Shown here: positions 47,041-55,772 of the stretch, one piece after another
Layout of the letters: every line of letters begins with the position of its first letter
Position numbering within the stretch: position 1 is the first letter of the stretch
Origin: Oceanobacillus sp. CFH 90083
Lineage (GTDB): Bacteria > Bacillota > Bacilli > Bacillales > Amphibacillaceae
Reading direction: 5' to 3'
Length of the DNA stretch: 64,000 bases
Assembly: GCF_009389585.1 (NCBI RefSeq)
Contig: NZ_VIYG01000003.1
Location: 361,436-425,435, forward strand
Program-made: the position numbers and the translations under genes
The notes under the pieces: generated by a model
Told to the model about the DNA's origin: nothing
The model's input: the letters and a program-made list of their open reading frames with translations, nothing else
Databases searched by the model: none

Positions 47041-47076
47041 ATTTCTACCATTTAAAACGGAAATTATTTGGTGTGG
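47041..47076 (+). promoter_or_regulatory. Shared upstream element, copy 1
   Basis: Contains the 13-bp palindrome CCATTTAAAACGG (47048-47060) followed by AAATTATTTGGTGT. The same block occurs before the binding-protein genes at 49426 and 50794. Here it is about 140 nt before the HAD gene, which with the first binding-protein gene may form one transcription unit. Confidence 0.6.
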
Positions 47077-47182
47077 AGCGTCTTATGAAATGATTATAGT
47101 CTTATAGTATAGAAATAATGTGAATGGAGAGTAAAATACATATTTGTCTTCAGAAGAGACAGTAATGGGAAAGGGGGTAAAC

Positions 47183-47965
47183 ATGAGCTATCGTGCCATT
47201 TTTTTAGATATTGATGGAACAATTATAAAACCGGATCACACATACGATGCTTCCACAAAAGAAGCGATAGAGCAAGCTAAAGCAGCTGGTATAGAAGTAT
47301 TTTTATGTACAGGCAGACCTTTAATGGATATAAATAATTTGGCAAATGACTTTGGAATTTTCTCATCCATTACCTATCAGGGGTCCTATGCTATACATCA
47401 GAATGAAACCATTTTTAAAGAAACGATGCGGAAACAGGATATTGAGCAGATGGTTTCTATCTCCGGTCAAGGGGAAAGTGAGCTTGCTTTTTATACAACA
47501 GAAGCTAATTATTTTACTTCTTTAGAAGACCCGCATGTTATTTACTTTAGTAAAGTTTCTCAGATGAAGGAATTTAAGCTGTTTACAGAAGCAATTGCTG
47601 ATCAGATTGTAGCTGCAACTGCGATTAATGTTTTTGATAGTAAAGAAGATTTTAAATCAATTGACGGCTATCACCTGTCTAAGGTTAATATCAAGCATAC
47701 GACACAATCCTATGATCTGATTCGTACGTCTGTCAATAAAGGAGAAGCAGTTAAAAAAATGCTGGCATACCTTCACTTAACCCCTTCAGAAGCGATTGCT
47801 TTTGGAGATGGAATGAATGATAAGGAGATGCTGCAACTTGTCGGAGCTGGTGTTGCTATGGGGAATGCAGATTCGGAGCTTGTTCCTTACGCGGATTTTC
47901 AAACAACCACAGTTCAGGATGATGGCATTTTTAATGGATTAAAAAGACTTGGTATTGTTAATTAA
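47183..47965 (+). CDS. HAD-superfamily Cof-type phosphatase
   Basis: 260 residues from ATG 47183, preceded by AAAGGGGGT; an upstream in-frame TTG (47144) lacks an SD. Motif I FLDIDGTI gives Asp 9 and Asp 11, LCTGRP is motif II, the Lys of motif III lies in the HTTQSYDLIRTSVNKGEA stretch, and FGDGMNDKEML is motif IV. The Cof (C2B cap) class dephosphorylates sugar phosphates and related esters. Located just upstream of the first AfuA-like binding protein, it would act on imported phosphates. Confidence 0.88.
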   Translation: MSYRAIFLDIDGTIIKPDHTYDASTKEAIEQAKAAGIEVFLCTGRPLMDINNLANDFGIFSSITYQGSYAIHQNETIFKETMRKQDIEQMVSISGQGESELAFYTTEANYFTSLEDPHVIYFSKVSQMKEFKLFTEAIADQIVAATAINVFDSKEDFKSIDGYHLSKVNIKHTTQSYDLIRTSVNKGEAVKKMLAYLHLTPSEAIAFGDGMNDKEMLQLVGAGVAMGNADSELVPYADFQTTTVQDDGIFNGLKRLGIVN

Positions 47966-48084
47966 AGCCTTTCTGTCGAGTAAAGAAGGCAAAAAATAAA
48001 AATGACCTATCAAATCGAATAAAAGGGTTTGTTTTTGTTGCATGGAAGAAGCTTACCAAATAATAGAGGGAAGGAAGTTATCGT

Positions 48085-49122
48085 ATGAAAAGTTTAATGA
48101 AAGTAATACCACTCTTATTATTTATAGGGTTAACCCTTGCTGCGTGCGGTTCTGATGATTCAGAAGAGACAGCTGAGGCTGAACATGATGGCACATTAAC
48201 TATTTATGTCGGTCTGGAAGAAGAGCATGCGATTGCAGCAATTAATCAATTTACGGAGGATACGGGAATTAATGTAGATATGGTTCGTATGTCTACCGGA
48301 GAGATATTAGCTAAAATTCGTTCTGAGCAACAAAATCCACAGGCAGATATTTGGTATGGCGGTCCAGCGGATACATTTGTTGCTGCAAAAGAAGAGGACT
48401 TACTGCAGCCTTATCAATCTCCAGAGGCAGAAGCAATTCCTGAAGAATATCGGGATGAGGAAGGCTATTGGACAGGGATTTATTTAGGGCTTATCGGCTT
48501 TGCCACAAGCCAGGATTTTTTAGATGAGCATGACCTGGAAGCACCAGCGAGCTGGGATGATTTATTAGATCCGGCGTATAAGGATATGGCGGTAGTTGCT
48601 CACCCCGGTTCTTCCGGAACAGCGTATACGGCACTTTATTCTATTCTTCGAGCAAAGGGCAGTGATGATGCCGGTTTTGAATATTTGAAACAGCTCGATG
48701 ACCAGGTCCAGCAGTACACAACAAGCGGATCTGCTCCTGGACGAATGGTAGGTATGAATGAAGTAGGAACAGGAATTTTATTCTCGCATAATATTATTAA
48801 GTTCCAAAAAGAAGGCTTTGACAACATCGTCTTAAGTTTTCCGGAAGAAGGAACCGGATATGAAATTGGCGGTGTCGGTATTATTAACGGAGCCCCAAAT
48901 GAGGAACTGGCAAAAGAGTTTATCGATTGGGCTGTAAGTGCAAAAGCACAGGAGGTTGGACAGGAAGCAAATGCATTTAATAATCTAACGCATCCAGATG
49001 CTGTTGAGCCGGAGGAAGCAGCTGATTTGGAAGAGATTGAATTAATTGATTCTGATCCTATCGAGGCTGGGCAGCGCCGTCAGGAAATTTTGGATCGTTG
49101 GGAAGATGAAGTGAATAATTAA
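48085..49122 (+). CDS. AfuA-like ABC substrate-binding lipoprotein (1)
   Basis: 345 residues; signal peptide with lipobox LAAC (Cys 21) then an acidic linker. The mature protein is of the iron/phosphonate/sugar-phosphate type-2 binding fold: GTLTIYVGLEEEHA, ADIWYGGPADTF, GSSGTAYTAL, TTSGSAPGRMVGMNE. At the pocket-like FAHD position it reads FSHN. Roughly two thirds identical by eye to the next two copies. Actinobacillus AfuA, long labelled an iron protein, has been shown to bind hexose phosphates; that assignment fits the phosphatases around it better than iron does. SD GGGAAGGAAG. Confidence 0.82.
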   Translation: MKSLMKVIPLLLFIGLTLAACGSDDSEETAEAEHDGTLTIYVGLEEEHAIAAINQFTEDTGINVDMVRMSTGEILAKIRSEQQNPQADIWYGGPADTFVAAKEEDLLQPYQSPEAEAIPEEYRDEEGYWTGIYLGLIGFATSQDFLDEHDLEAPASWDDLLDPAYKDMAVVAHPGSSGTAYTALYSILRAKGSDDAGFEYLKQLDDQVQQYTTSGSAPGRMVGMNEVGTGILFSHNIIKFQKEGFDNIVLSFPEEGTGYEIGGVGIINGAPNEELAKEFIDWAVSAKAQEVGQEANAFNNLTHPDAVEPEEAADLEEIELIDSDPIEAGQRRQEILDRWEDEVNN

Positions 49123-49145
49123 GACAAATCATCGTTTTATATGTG

Positions 49146-49201
49146 AAAAGTCGAATGGTTCAACATTCTTATTTTAGAATTTGGACTTATTCGGCTTTTT
49201 T
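49146..49201 (+). terminator. Terminator after binding protein 1
   Basis: AAAAGTCGAAT (49146-49156) pairs with ATTCGGCTTTT (49189-49199), one G-T pair, followed by TT. It separates the first receptor gene from the second. Confidence 0.8.
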
Positions 49202-49330
49202 GTTGATTTCATTGAATATTTATAATCAAAAACCTAGAATACATTCTTTTCATCTAGTCATTTAGCGAATAAAATTAGTCAACAATTATACAAAATCAGA
49301 TTATAAAAATATGCGTTATATTACCTTACT

Positions 49331-49368
49331 AATTCTATGCCGTTTTAAAAGGAATTTATTTGGTGTTG
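49331..49368 (+). promoter_or_regulatory. Shared upstream element, copy 2
   Basis: AATTCTAT then CCGTTTTAAAAGG (palindrome, 49340-49352) then AATTTATTTGGTGTTG. It is 95 nt before the start of binding protein 2, at almost the same distance as copy 3 from its gene. Confidence 0.65.
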
Positions 49369-49372
49369 ATAA

Positions 49373-49386
49373 TGTAAGCGCATACA
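49373..49386 (+). promoter_or_regulatory. cre-like site before binding protein 2
   Basis: TGTAAGCGCATACA matches TGWAANCGNTNWCA at 13 of 14 positions and follows directly on the shared element. A matching but weaker site is present at the same place before the third copy. Confidence 0.5.
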
Positions 49387-49425
49387 AATAAACTGAAAAC
49401 ATAAAAAAGGGGGAGGGTAATCACT

Positions 49426-50472
49426 TTGAAAAAATCTATGCAATTATTATTTATACTTTTTGTTGTTTTTCTGCTTGCGGCATGTGGAGCAAATGATTCA
49501 AACGAAGTAGACGGGGCAGATGAAGGAGATAGTCCAAGCGGAACATTAACGGTCTATGTTGGATTTCAGGAAGATCATGCGATTGCGGCAATTGACAGGT
49601 TCCAAGAGGATACAGGAATTGATGTGGATATGGTTCGGATGTCAGCTGGGGAAATATTAGCTAAGATACGTGCTGAACGAGATAATCCGCAGGCAGATAT
49701 TTGGTATGGCGGTCCAGCAGATACATTTGAAGCAGCTAAAATGGAAGACTTATTGCATGCATATGATTCACCAGTAGCAGCAGATATTCCAGAAGGGTAT
49801 AAAGATCCAGAGCATTATTGGACAGGTATTTATGAAGGAGCAATTGGTTTTGCGACGAATCAAAATTTCTTAGATGAGAATAATTTGGAAGCTCCATCAA
49901 GCTGGGATGACCTGTTAGATCCTGTTTACGAAAATGAATTAGTTATGCCGCATCCAAATTCATCAGGTACAGCTTATACAGCATTATATTCTGTTCTTCT
50001 TGCAAAAGGTGGAGATGAGGAAGGATTTGAATATTTAAAGGCACTTCACCCGCAAGTTCAACAATATACAACAAGTGGTTCAGCACCAGGAAGAATGGTT
50101 GGGCTAAACGAGGTAGGAGCAGGGATTACATTTGCACACGAACTTGTTAAATTTCAAGAAGAAGGATTTGACGATATTGTTATCTCATTCCCAGAGGATG
50201 GTACCGGTTTTGAAGTTGGAGCAGTCGCTATTATAGAAGGGGCTCCAAATGAAGCATTGGCACAAGAGTTTATTGATTGGGCGGCAGGTCCAGGAGCACA
50301 AGAAGTAGGGCAAGAGACAAATAATTTCCAAAGTCCCGTACATCCCGATGCAAATCAACCTGAAGAAGCTCCAAATTTAGATGAAATTAATTTATTAAAT
50401 TCAGATCCGAAAGAGGCAGGGGAGCGCCGTCAGGAAATTCTGGATCGCTGGGATAATGAAGTGAATAATTAA
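49426..50472 (+). CDS. AfuA-like ABC substrate-binding lipoprotein (2)
   Basis: 348 residues from TTG 49426 (SD GGGGGAGGG). Lipobox LAAC (Cys 20). Same motifs as copy 1 (YVGFQEDHA, ADIWYGGPADTF, SGSAPGRMVGLNE), and nearly the same sequence as copy 3, from which it differs mostly in the pocket-like position FAHE (copy 3 FAHD) and scattered surface residues. Its leader also matches copy 3, so gene and control region were duplicated together. It delivers ligand to the shared permease/ATPase downstream. Confidence 0.82.
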   Translation: MKKSMQLLFILFVVFLLAACGANDSNEVDGADEGDSPSGTLTVYVGFQEDHAIAAIDRFQEDTGIDVDMVRMSAGEILAKIRAERDNPQADIWYGGPADTFEAAKMEDLLHAYDSPVAADIPEGYKDPEHYWTGIYEGAIGFATNQNFLDENNLEAPSSWDDLLDPVYENELVMPHPNSSGTAYTALYSVLLAKGGDEEGFEYLKALHPQVQQYTTSGSAPGRMVGLNEVGAGITFAHELVKFQEEGFDDIVISFPEDGTGFEVGAVAIIEGAPNEALAQEFIDWAAGPGAQEVGQETNNFQSPVHPDANQPEEAPNLDEINLLNSDPKEAGERRQEILDRWDNEVNN

Positions 50473-50563
50473 AATATAAAATAGCACAAATAATGAAAAA
50501 TGGAGGTATAAATAAAGAACCGATTCAAAACCCACTTGATTTATAGAAGAAAAAATGAACAAA

Positions 50564-50628
50564 AAAGAGAAATCCGAACTCCTTCAAATTCTATGAAAAA
50601 TTTTTGAAGGCAGTTCGAATTTCTCTTT
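50564..50628. terminator. Long hairpin terminator between binding proteins 2 and 3
   Basis: A near-perfect stem of about 25 bp (50564-50588 with 50603-50628, one bulge). Flanking A-run on the left and TTTCTCTTT on the right; works best read on the minus strand, but lies after a plus-strand gene. Confidence 0.8.
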
Positions 50629-50699
50629 AACTAATATATTACTATTCCACTTTATTAGATTACATAAAATATGGATCATGCGTGTAATTTCTCCACACC

Positions 50700-50737
50700 A
50701 ATTCTATACCGTTTCAAAAGGAATTCATTTGGTGTTG
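50700..50737 (+). promoter_or_regulatory. Shared upstream element, copy 3
   Basis: AATTCTATA then CCGTTTCAAAAGG (palindrome, 50709-50721) then AATTCATTTGGTGTTG, 94 nt before binding protein 3. Similarity to copy 2 continues through the cre-like site and the SD. Confidence 0.65.
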
Positions 50738-50741
50738 AATA

Positions 50742-50755
50742 TGGAAGCGTATACA
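50742..50755 (+). promoter_or_regulatory. cre-like site before binding protein 3
   Basis: TGGAAGCGTATACA matches 12 of 14 positions of the cre consensus and aligns with the site at 49373. Confidence 0.4.
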
Positions 50756-50793
50756 CATAAACTGAAAACATAAGAAGAAGGGGGATAATTACA

Positions 50794-51840
50794 TTGAAGA
50801 AATCTATAAAATTAATATTTATATTATTTGTTGTTTCTCTGCTTGCCGCATGTGGATCAAATAATTCAGATGACTCTGGTGGAGCAGATACTGGAGATCG
50901 GCCAAGCGGAACATTAACGGTTTATGTTGGCTTCCAGGAAGATCATGCTATTGCCGCGATCGATAAATTTCAGCAGGATACAGGAATTAATGTCGATATG
51001 GTTCGGATGTCAGCTGGAGAAATTCTGGCCAAGGTACGTGCGGAAAAGGATAATCCGCAGGCAGACATTTGGTATGGCGGACCTGCCGATACATTTGAAG
51101 CTGCTAAAATGGAAGATTTGTTACATGCTTATGACTCACCAGTAGCAGCAGACATCCCGGATGAGTATAGGGATTCAGATCATTATTGGACAGGCGTATA
51201 TGTAGGAGCGATTGCTTTTGCAACCAATCAGAACTTCCTGGATGATAATGGCTTGGAAGCGCCGACAAGCTGGGATGACTTGTTAGATCCTGCTTATCAG
51301 AATCAGTTAGTTATGGCGCATCCGAGTTCATCAGGTACCGCTTATACAGCATTATATTCCATTCTTCGTGCAAAAGGCGGCGATGAAGAAGGATTTGAAT
51401 ATCTCAAGGAACTTCACCCGCAAGTGCAACAATATACAACAAGCGGTTCGGCGCCGGGTAGAATGGTTGGTCTAAATGAAGTAGGAGCAGGAATTCTGTT
51501 TGCACATGATATTGTTAAATATCAAAAAGAAGGATTTGATGATATTGTTCTTTCTTTCCCGGAGGATGGTACCGGATTTGAAATTGGTGCAGTTGCCATT
51601 ATAGAAGGAGCTCCAAATGAAGAGCTGGCGCAAGAGTTTATCGATTGGGCAGCAGGACCTGAAGCACAAGAAGTTGGTCAAGAAACAGATAACTTCCAGA
51701 GCCTTACCCATCCAGACGCTACTCCACCTGAAGGAGCGCCGGACTTAGATGCTATTAATCTGCTGGATTCGGATCCGAAAGAAGCTGGAGAACGCCGTCA
51801 GGAAATTCTGGACCGCTGGGATAATGAAGTAAATAACTAG
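50794..51840 (+). CDS. AfuA-like ABC substrate-binding lipoprotein (3)
   Basis: 348 residues from TTG 50794 (SD AAGGGGGA). Lipobox LAAC (Cys 20). The pocket-like motif is FAHD. It is the last receptor before the permease gene, from which it is separated by a short terminator-like hairpin (51862-51885), an arrangement that would give more binding protein than permease. Family and substrate reasoning as for copy 1; iron remains the alternative. Confidence 0.82.
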   Translation: MKKSIKLIFILFVVSLLAACGSNNSDDSGGADTGDRPSGTLTVYVGFQEDHAIAAIDKFQQDTGINVDMVRMSAGEILAKVRAEKDNPQADIWYGGPADTFEAAKMEDLLHAYDSPVAADIPDEYRDSDHYWTGVYVGAIAFATNQNFLDDNGLEAPTSWDDLLDPAYQNQLVMAHPSSSGTAYTALYSILRAKGGDEEGFEYLKELHPQVQQYTTSGSAPGRMVGLNEVGAGILFAHDIVKYQKEGFDDIVLSFPEDGTGFEIGAVAIIEGAPNEELAQEFIDWAAGPEAQEVGQETDNFQSLTHPDATPPEGAPDLDAINLLDSDPKEAGERRQEILDRWDNEVNN

Positions 51841-51861
51841 AGACAGAAAACGTTGAGAATT

Positions 51862-51885
51862 GGGAGCCTTGTCAGCTCCCTTTTT
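51862..51885 (+). terminator. Short, probably leaky terminator before the permease gene
   Basis: GGGAGC (51862-51867) pairs with GCTCCC (51875-51880) followed by TTTTT. The 6-bp stem within the operon suggests partial termination. Confidence 0.7.
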
Positions 51886-51911
51886 CAACATAAAAGGAGT
51901 GAAAGCTTTCT

Positions 51912-53615
51912 ATGAAGGAGAATATACGTAATTTATTTAAACAGCCATTACTTCTTCTATTAGTCGTATTGGTTATGCTGACACTAATCATTTTTATTGC
52001 TTATCCAATGTTTCAAATTTTTCTATCCAGTTTTCTTTCTAATGGAGAGTTTGATTGGCAAGGTTATCAAAGGGTTTTCGCTGGAGGGCAGTTAACGAGT
52101 GCTTTAACAAATTCACTGGTTTTAGCTATCATTGTTTCCATTTTATCAACAGCTATTGCTTATTTCTTTGCTTATACCTTTGCTTATATCGATGTACCGT
52201 TTAAAAAATTATTTAATGGAATTGCTATTTTACCAGTTATTTCCCCGCCTTTTGTTATTGCTTTATCCGCAATCTTACTTTTTGGAAGAGGCGGCTTTAT
52301 CTCAGAAACACTGCTGGGGATCGAGAATGCGAATATTTATGGTTTACATGGTCTGATTCTGGTGCAGACATTAACGTATTTCCCGGTTGCTTTTCTTGTA
52401 TTAGCTGGTTTATTACGATCAATTAGCCCGGCACTGGAAGAAGCAAGTGATAACCTTGGTTCTACTAAATGGCAGACATTTAAAAAAGTGACATTACCAT
52501 TATCTGTACCAGGGATAGGGAATGCCTTTTTACTTGTATTTATTCAGTCCATGGCTGATTTTGGTAACCCGATGACCATCGGTGGAGATTATAACACGGT
52601 TGCAAGAGAAATTTATATGCAGGCAGTCGGAAGCTATAATATGCAAGCTGGAGCTGCTTTGGCCATGGTTCTGCTGACAGTAACAGTTATCCTTTATGCT
52701 GTTCAAAAATTCTGGGTTGGTAAAAAGAGCTACGTTACCGTGACAGGAAAACCAACCTCAGCACGGAAAATGGTTTCCACAGGTGTATTCCGCAGAATCA
52801 TGATCGGGATTTGCTACGGTTTATCAGCAACCGTTATCTTATTTTATATCTTAGTTCCAATTGGTTCGTTTATTCAACTATGGGGTGTGAATTACAGCTT
52901 TACCTTAGACCATTACAGCTATGTATTCTCGATCGGACAAAAAGCAGTATTAGATACGTTACAGCTATCCATTATTGCCACGCCAATTGGTGGATTATTC
53001 GCCATGATTCTTGCTTTTTTAATTGTCCGCAAAAGATTTGCAGGAAAGAAATTAATGGAAGGCATCAGCATGCTTTCGATTGCTATTCCGGGAACGGTAA
53101 TTGGTATCTCATACATCTTGGCATTTAACCAGGCACCGCTGGCAATTACAGGAACAGCATTAATTATTATCGCTGCATTCATTGTTCGTGCGATGCCGGT
53201 GGGGATCAGATCCGGAATTACATCTCTGCAGCAGATAGATCCTTCGATTGAAGAAGCGGCAACAAACTTGGGAGCGAGCGGTTCTAAAACTTTCTTTTCT
53301 ATTGTATTACCGTTGATTCGACCGGCATTTTTCAGTTCGCTGGTATACACCTTCGTAAAAAGTATGACAGCAATGAGTGCTGTAATATTCCTTGTTTCAG
53401 CCAGATATAATCTGATTACTGCTTCTATCCTGGCACAGGTGGAGTCGGGAAGAATCGGTGTTGCGAGTGCGTACTGTACATTACTGATTATTTTAATGAT
53501 TATTGCCATGTTAATTTTAAATGGTTTAACCGCTTTATTTACAGGTAAGTGGAAATTAGGAAAAGATAAACAAACTGGTGCAGAAATTGCTTCAAAAGAT
53601 TCTGTAACGACTTAA
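51912..53615 (+). CDS. Fused double ABC permease (AfuB/FbpB type)
   Basis: 567 residues, about twelve membrane segments in two homologous halves. The two EAA loops are EEASDNLGSTKWQTFKKVTLP (near 176) and EEAATNLGASGSKTFFSIVLP (near 440). This fused arrangement is that of the iron/thiamine/AfuB permeases. SD AAAGGAG at 51893-51899. It forms the whole membrane channel and is the only permease for the four binding proteins in this cluster. Confidence 0.9.
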   Translation: MKENIRNLFKQPLLLLLVVLVMLTLIIFIAYPMFQIFLSSFLSNGEFDWQGYQRVFAGGQLTSALTNSLVLAIIVSILSTAIAYFFAYTFAYIDVPFKKLFNGIAILPVISPPFVIALSAILLFGRGGFISETLLGIENANIYGLHGLILVQTLTYFPVAFLVLAGLLRSISPALEEASDNLGSTKWQTFKKVTLPLSVPGIGNAFLLVFIQSMADFGNPMTIGGDYNTVAREIYMQAVGSYNMQAGAALAMVLLTVTVILYAVQKFWVGKKSYVTVTGKPTSARKMVSTGVFRRIMIGICYGLSATVILFYILVPIGSFIQLWGVNYSFTLDHYSYVFSIGQKAVLDTLQLSIIATPIGGLFAMILAFLIVRKRFAGKKLMEGISMLSIAIPGTVIGISYILAFNQAPLAITGTALIIIAAFIVRAMPVGIRSGITSLQQIDPSIEEAATNLGASGSKTFFSIVLPLIRPAFFSSLVYTFVKSMTAMSAVIFLVSARYNLITASILAQVESGRIGVASAYCTLLIILMIIAMLILNGLTALFTGKWKLGKDKQTGAEIASKDSVTT

Positions 53616-53648
53616 AGAGGATGCTTAAATACTTGGAGGGATAAATAC

Positions 53649-54728
53649 ATGTCAGCAAAATCCGTAAAACTCGAGAATGTAACAAAACAATTTACTGATG
53701 ATGAAGGAAAGACAATGACAGCTGTGAATGATGTCAGCCTGCATATTGAAAAAGGAGAATTTGCCACACTATTGGGTCCTTCCGGTTGCGGGAAGACAAC
53801 GACATTGCGTATGATTGCCGGATTTGAAGAATTATCGAATGGTGCGATTATGTTTGGGGAAGATAATGTCCAGAACATACCTGCAAATAAAAGAGATTGT
53901 ACGATGGTATTCCAATCATATGCATTATTTCCGCATATGTCAGTATATGATAATATTTGCTATGGACTCAAATTGAAAAAATTAAGTAAAAGTGACATTG
54001 AAAAGCGTGTAACACCAATCATGGATATTATGAACCTGCATGTCAACAAAAATAGAATGCCAAACCAATTATCTGGCGGACAGCAGCAGCGTGTTGCCCT
54101 TGCCCGGGCATTGGTAATGGAGCCGGGAGTATTACTTTTTGATGAACCATTGTCAAATTTAGATGCGAAGCTCCGGATTACCATGCGTGATGAAATTCGC
54201 CGTATTCAGAAGGAATTGGGTATTACTGCAATTTATGTCACCCATGATCAAAGTGAAGCGATGAGTTTAAGTGACCGGATTGTTGTGATGAATGAAGGTC
54301 GTATTGAGCAGGCCGGACCGCCAATGGAAGTCTATCAAAAGCCGAAAACCAAATTCGTTTCCGACTTTATCGGCACAGCAAACTTCTTGGACGGTGTAGT
54401 AGATAAAAAAGAATCGGACCGTCTGTTTGTAAAAACAACACAAACGACAATAGAAGTGCAACAGGAAGATGCAGACAAATTCGATGAAGGACAGTCTGTC
54501 TCCGTTGTTGTCCGCCCGGAAGCAATTAATCTCAGTAAGGAAGGAACAGAGCCTGCTAAGGTTGTGAAAAGTGTGTTTATGGGGCAAATACAGGAATACG
54601 AGCTTGATTTCAATGGTATCCATCTGCATGCTGTTGTGGCAGATCCAGGCGGAAAAGAAGTGTACTATGACGGAGATGATGTTCACCTGACGTTCTCACA
54701 ACGTTCATTGCATGTTGTACCAGCATAA
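53649..54728 (+). CDS. ABC transporter ATPase (AfuC/FbpC type)
   Basis: 359 residues. Walker A GPSGCGKTT at 43-51, signature LSGGQQQRVALARAL near 140, Walker B LLFDEPLSNLDA, switch VTHDQ; a TOBE-type C-terminal domain follows from about 245. SD TTGGAGGG. Located 33 nt after the permease gene, it supplies energy for the same importer. PotA/FbpC/AfuC families are hard to separate by sequence; linkage decides. Confidence 0.9.
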   Translation: MSAKSVKLENVTKQFTDDEGKTMTAVNDVSLHIEKGEFATLLGPSGCGKTTTLRMIAGFEELSNGAIMFGEDNVQNIPANKRDCTMVFQSYALFPHMSVYDNICYGLKLKKLSKSDIEKRVTPIMDIMNLHVNKNRMPNQLSGGQQQRVALARALVMEPGVLLFDEPLSNLDAKLRITMRDEIRRIQKELGITAIYVTHDQSEAMSLSDRIVVMNEGRIEQAGPPMEVYQKPKTKFVSDFIGTANFLDGVVDKKESDRLFVKTTQTTIEVQQEDADKFDEGQSVSVVVRPEAINLSKEGTEPAKVVKSVFMGQIQEYELDFNGIHLHAVVADPGGKEVYYDGDDVHLTFSQRSLHVVPA

Positions 54729-54755
54729 TGTTTAATAAGAAAAGGAGGAGAATAT

Positions 54756-55757
54756 ATGCGGAAAATAATTATCTTATTGTGTGCAGCTCTTCTCCTTTTT
54801 TCTGGTTGCGGCAAAGCTGGTCAAAAAGAAGAATTATTAGTCTATACCGGAATGGATACGGCTTATATGATTCGAATTGCAGAACAGTTTGAACGGGATA
54901 CAGGTATTCGTATTTCCTTCCAAAGAAAAAGTAATCATGAAATCCTTCAATCGTTGGAAGATAGAGAGGAAGCATTTGATATTTGGTACGGCGGGTCGTC
55001 CATTTTAATGGAGGATGCAAAGCAGCAGGAGCTTCTGCTGCCATATATATCGGAAAAAAGAGAGGAAATTGATGAAAAATATAAAGATGAAGAAGGCTAT
55101 TGGACAGGAATTAGTGTCGGTGTTCTCGCTATTGTGATTAATCGCCAGTGGCATCTTGAGCAGGGAGTCAGTAATCCCGGGAGGTGGAGTGACCTGCAAC
55201 GGGTGGAATATAAAAACTGGCTGACATTGCCAAGTCCGGAGTCCACAGAAGCAGGGTATCTTACAATTGCTCTTTTTAATGAATTATATGGTGAATTGCG
55301 GACAAGGAGTGTACTGCAAAATATTAATCAAAATGTGACCGAGTATACATTGGCGGAGGATTCGACGGGAAGATTTATCGGCTATAAAGAAAGTGCTGCG
55401 ACCATTATGTTTGCTCACGATGCCATGCGTTTGAAGAATGAAGGGTTTAATGAGCTAAACATTATTTATCCGACAGAGCCGACAACGTATGAAGTCGGGG
55501 CAATTGCTATGACGGCAACTGTTCAAAATGAGGAAGCTGCTCAGCAATTTATTGATTGGTCTTTAACAAAGGAAGCGCAGGAAATAGGTCAAAGAATAGG
55601 GAGTTATCATATGCTGACGAATGTAAATGCGGTGAATCCGGTACAGTCCGTTTCGCTGGATGAGCTATTAATTATGCCTGTCGATGAGAAAAAAGCCGTA
55701 GAGAACCGATCAGATATTATTTCCAATTTTAAAGAGGTCATAAAATATAGAGAGTAA
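54756..55757 (+). CDS. AfuA-like ABC substrate-binding lipoprotein (4), divergent
   Basis: 333 residues. Lipobox FSGC (Cys 18). Same fold as the three receptors upstream (DIWYGGSSILMED, GYWTGISVGV, FAHDAM, PTTYEVGAIAMTA), but much more diverged and lacking the Asp/Glu-rich C-terminal EILDRW ending. The TTSGSAPGRMVG segment is replaced by TLAEDSTGRFIGYKE. SD AAGGAGGAG, 27 nt after the ATPase. Probably a second ligand specificity for the same permease. Confidence 0.8.
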   Translation: MRKIIILLCAALLLFSGCGKAGQKEELLVYTGMDTAYMIRIAEQFERDTGIRISFQRKSNHEILQSLEDREEAFDIWYGGSSILMEDAKQQELLLPYISEKREEIDEKYKDEEGYWTGISVGVLAIVINRQWHLEQGVSNPGRWSDLQRVEYKNWLTLPSPESTEAGYLTIALFNELYGELRTRSVLQNINQNVTEYTLAEDSTGRFIGYKESAATIMFAHDAMRLKNEGFNELNIIYPTEPTTYEVGAIAMTATVQNEEAAQQFIDWSLTKEAQEIGQRIGSYHMLTNVNAVNPVQSVSLDELLIMPVDEKKAVENRSDIISNFKEVIKYRE

Positions 55758-55772
55758 AGGAGAGGATGCGCT

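Noticed and set aside
52919..53509. A 196-codon minus-strand frame within the double permease gene
   Set aside because: Antisense of a membrane protein gene, which often leaves long open frames; no SD, and the plus-strand protein is clearly real.
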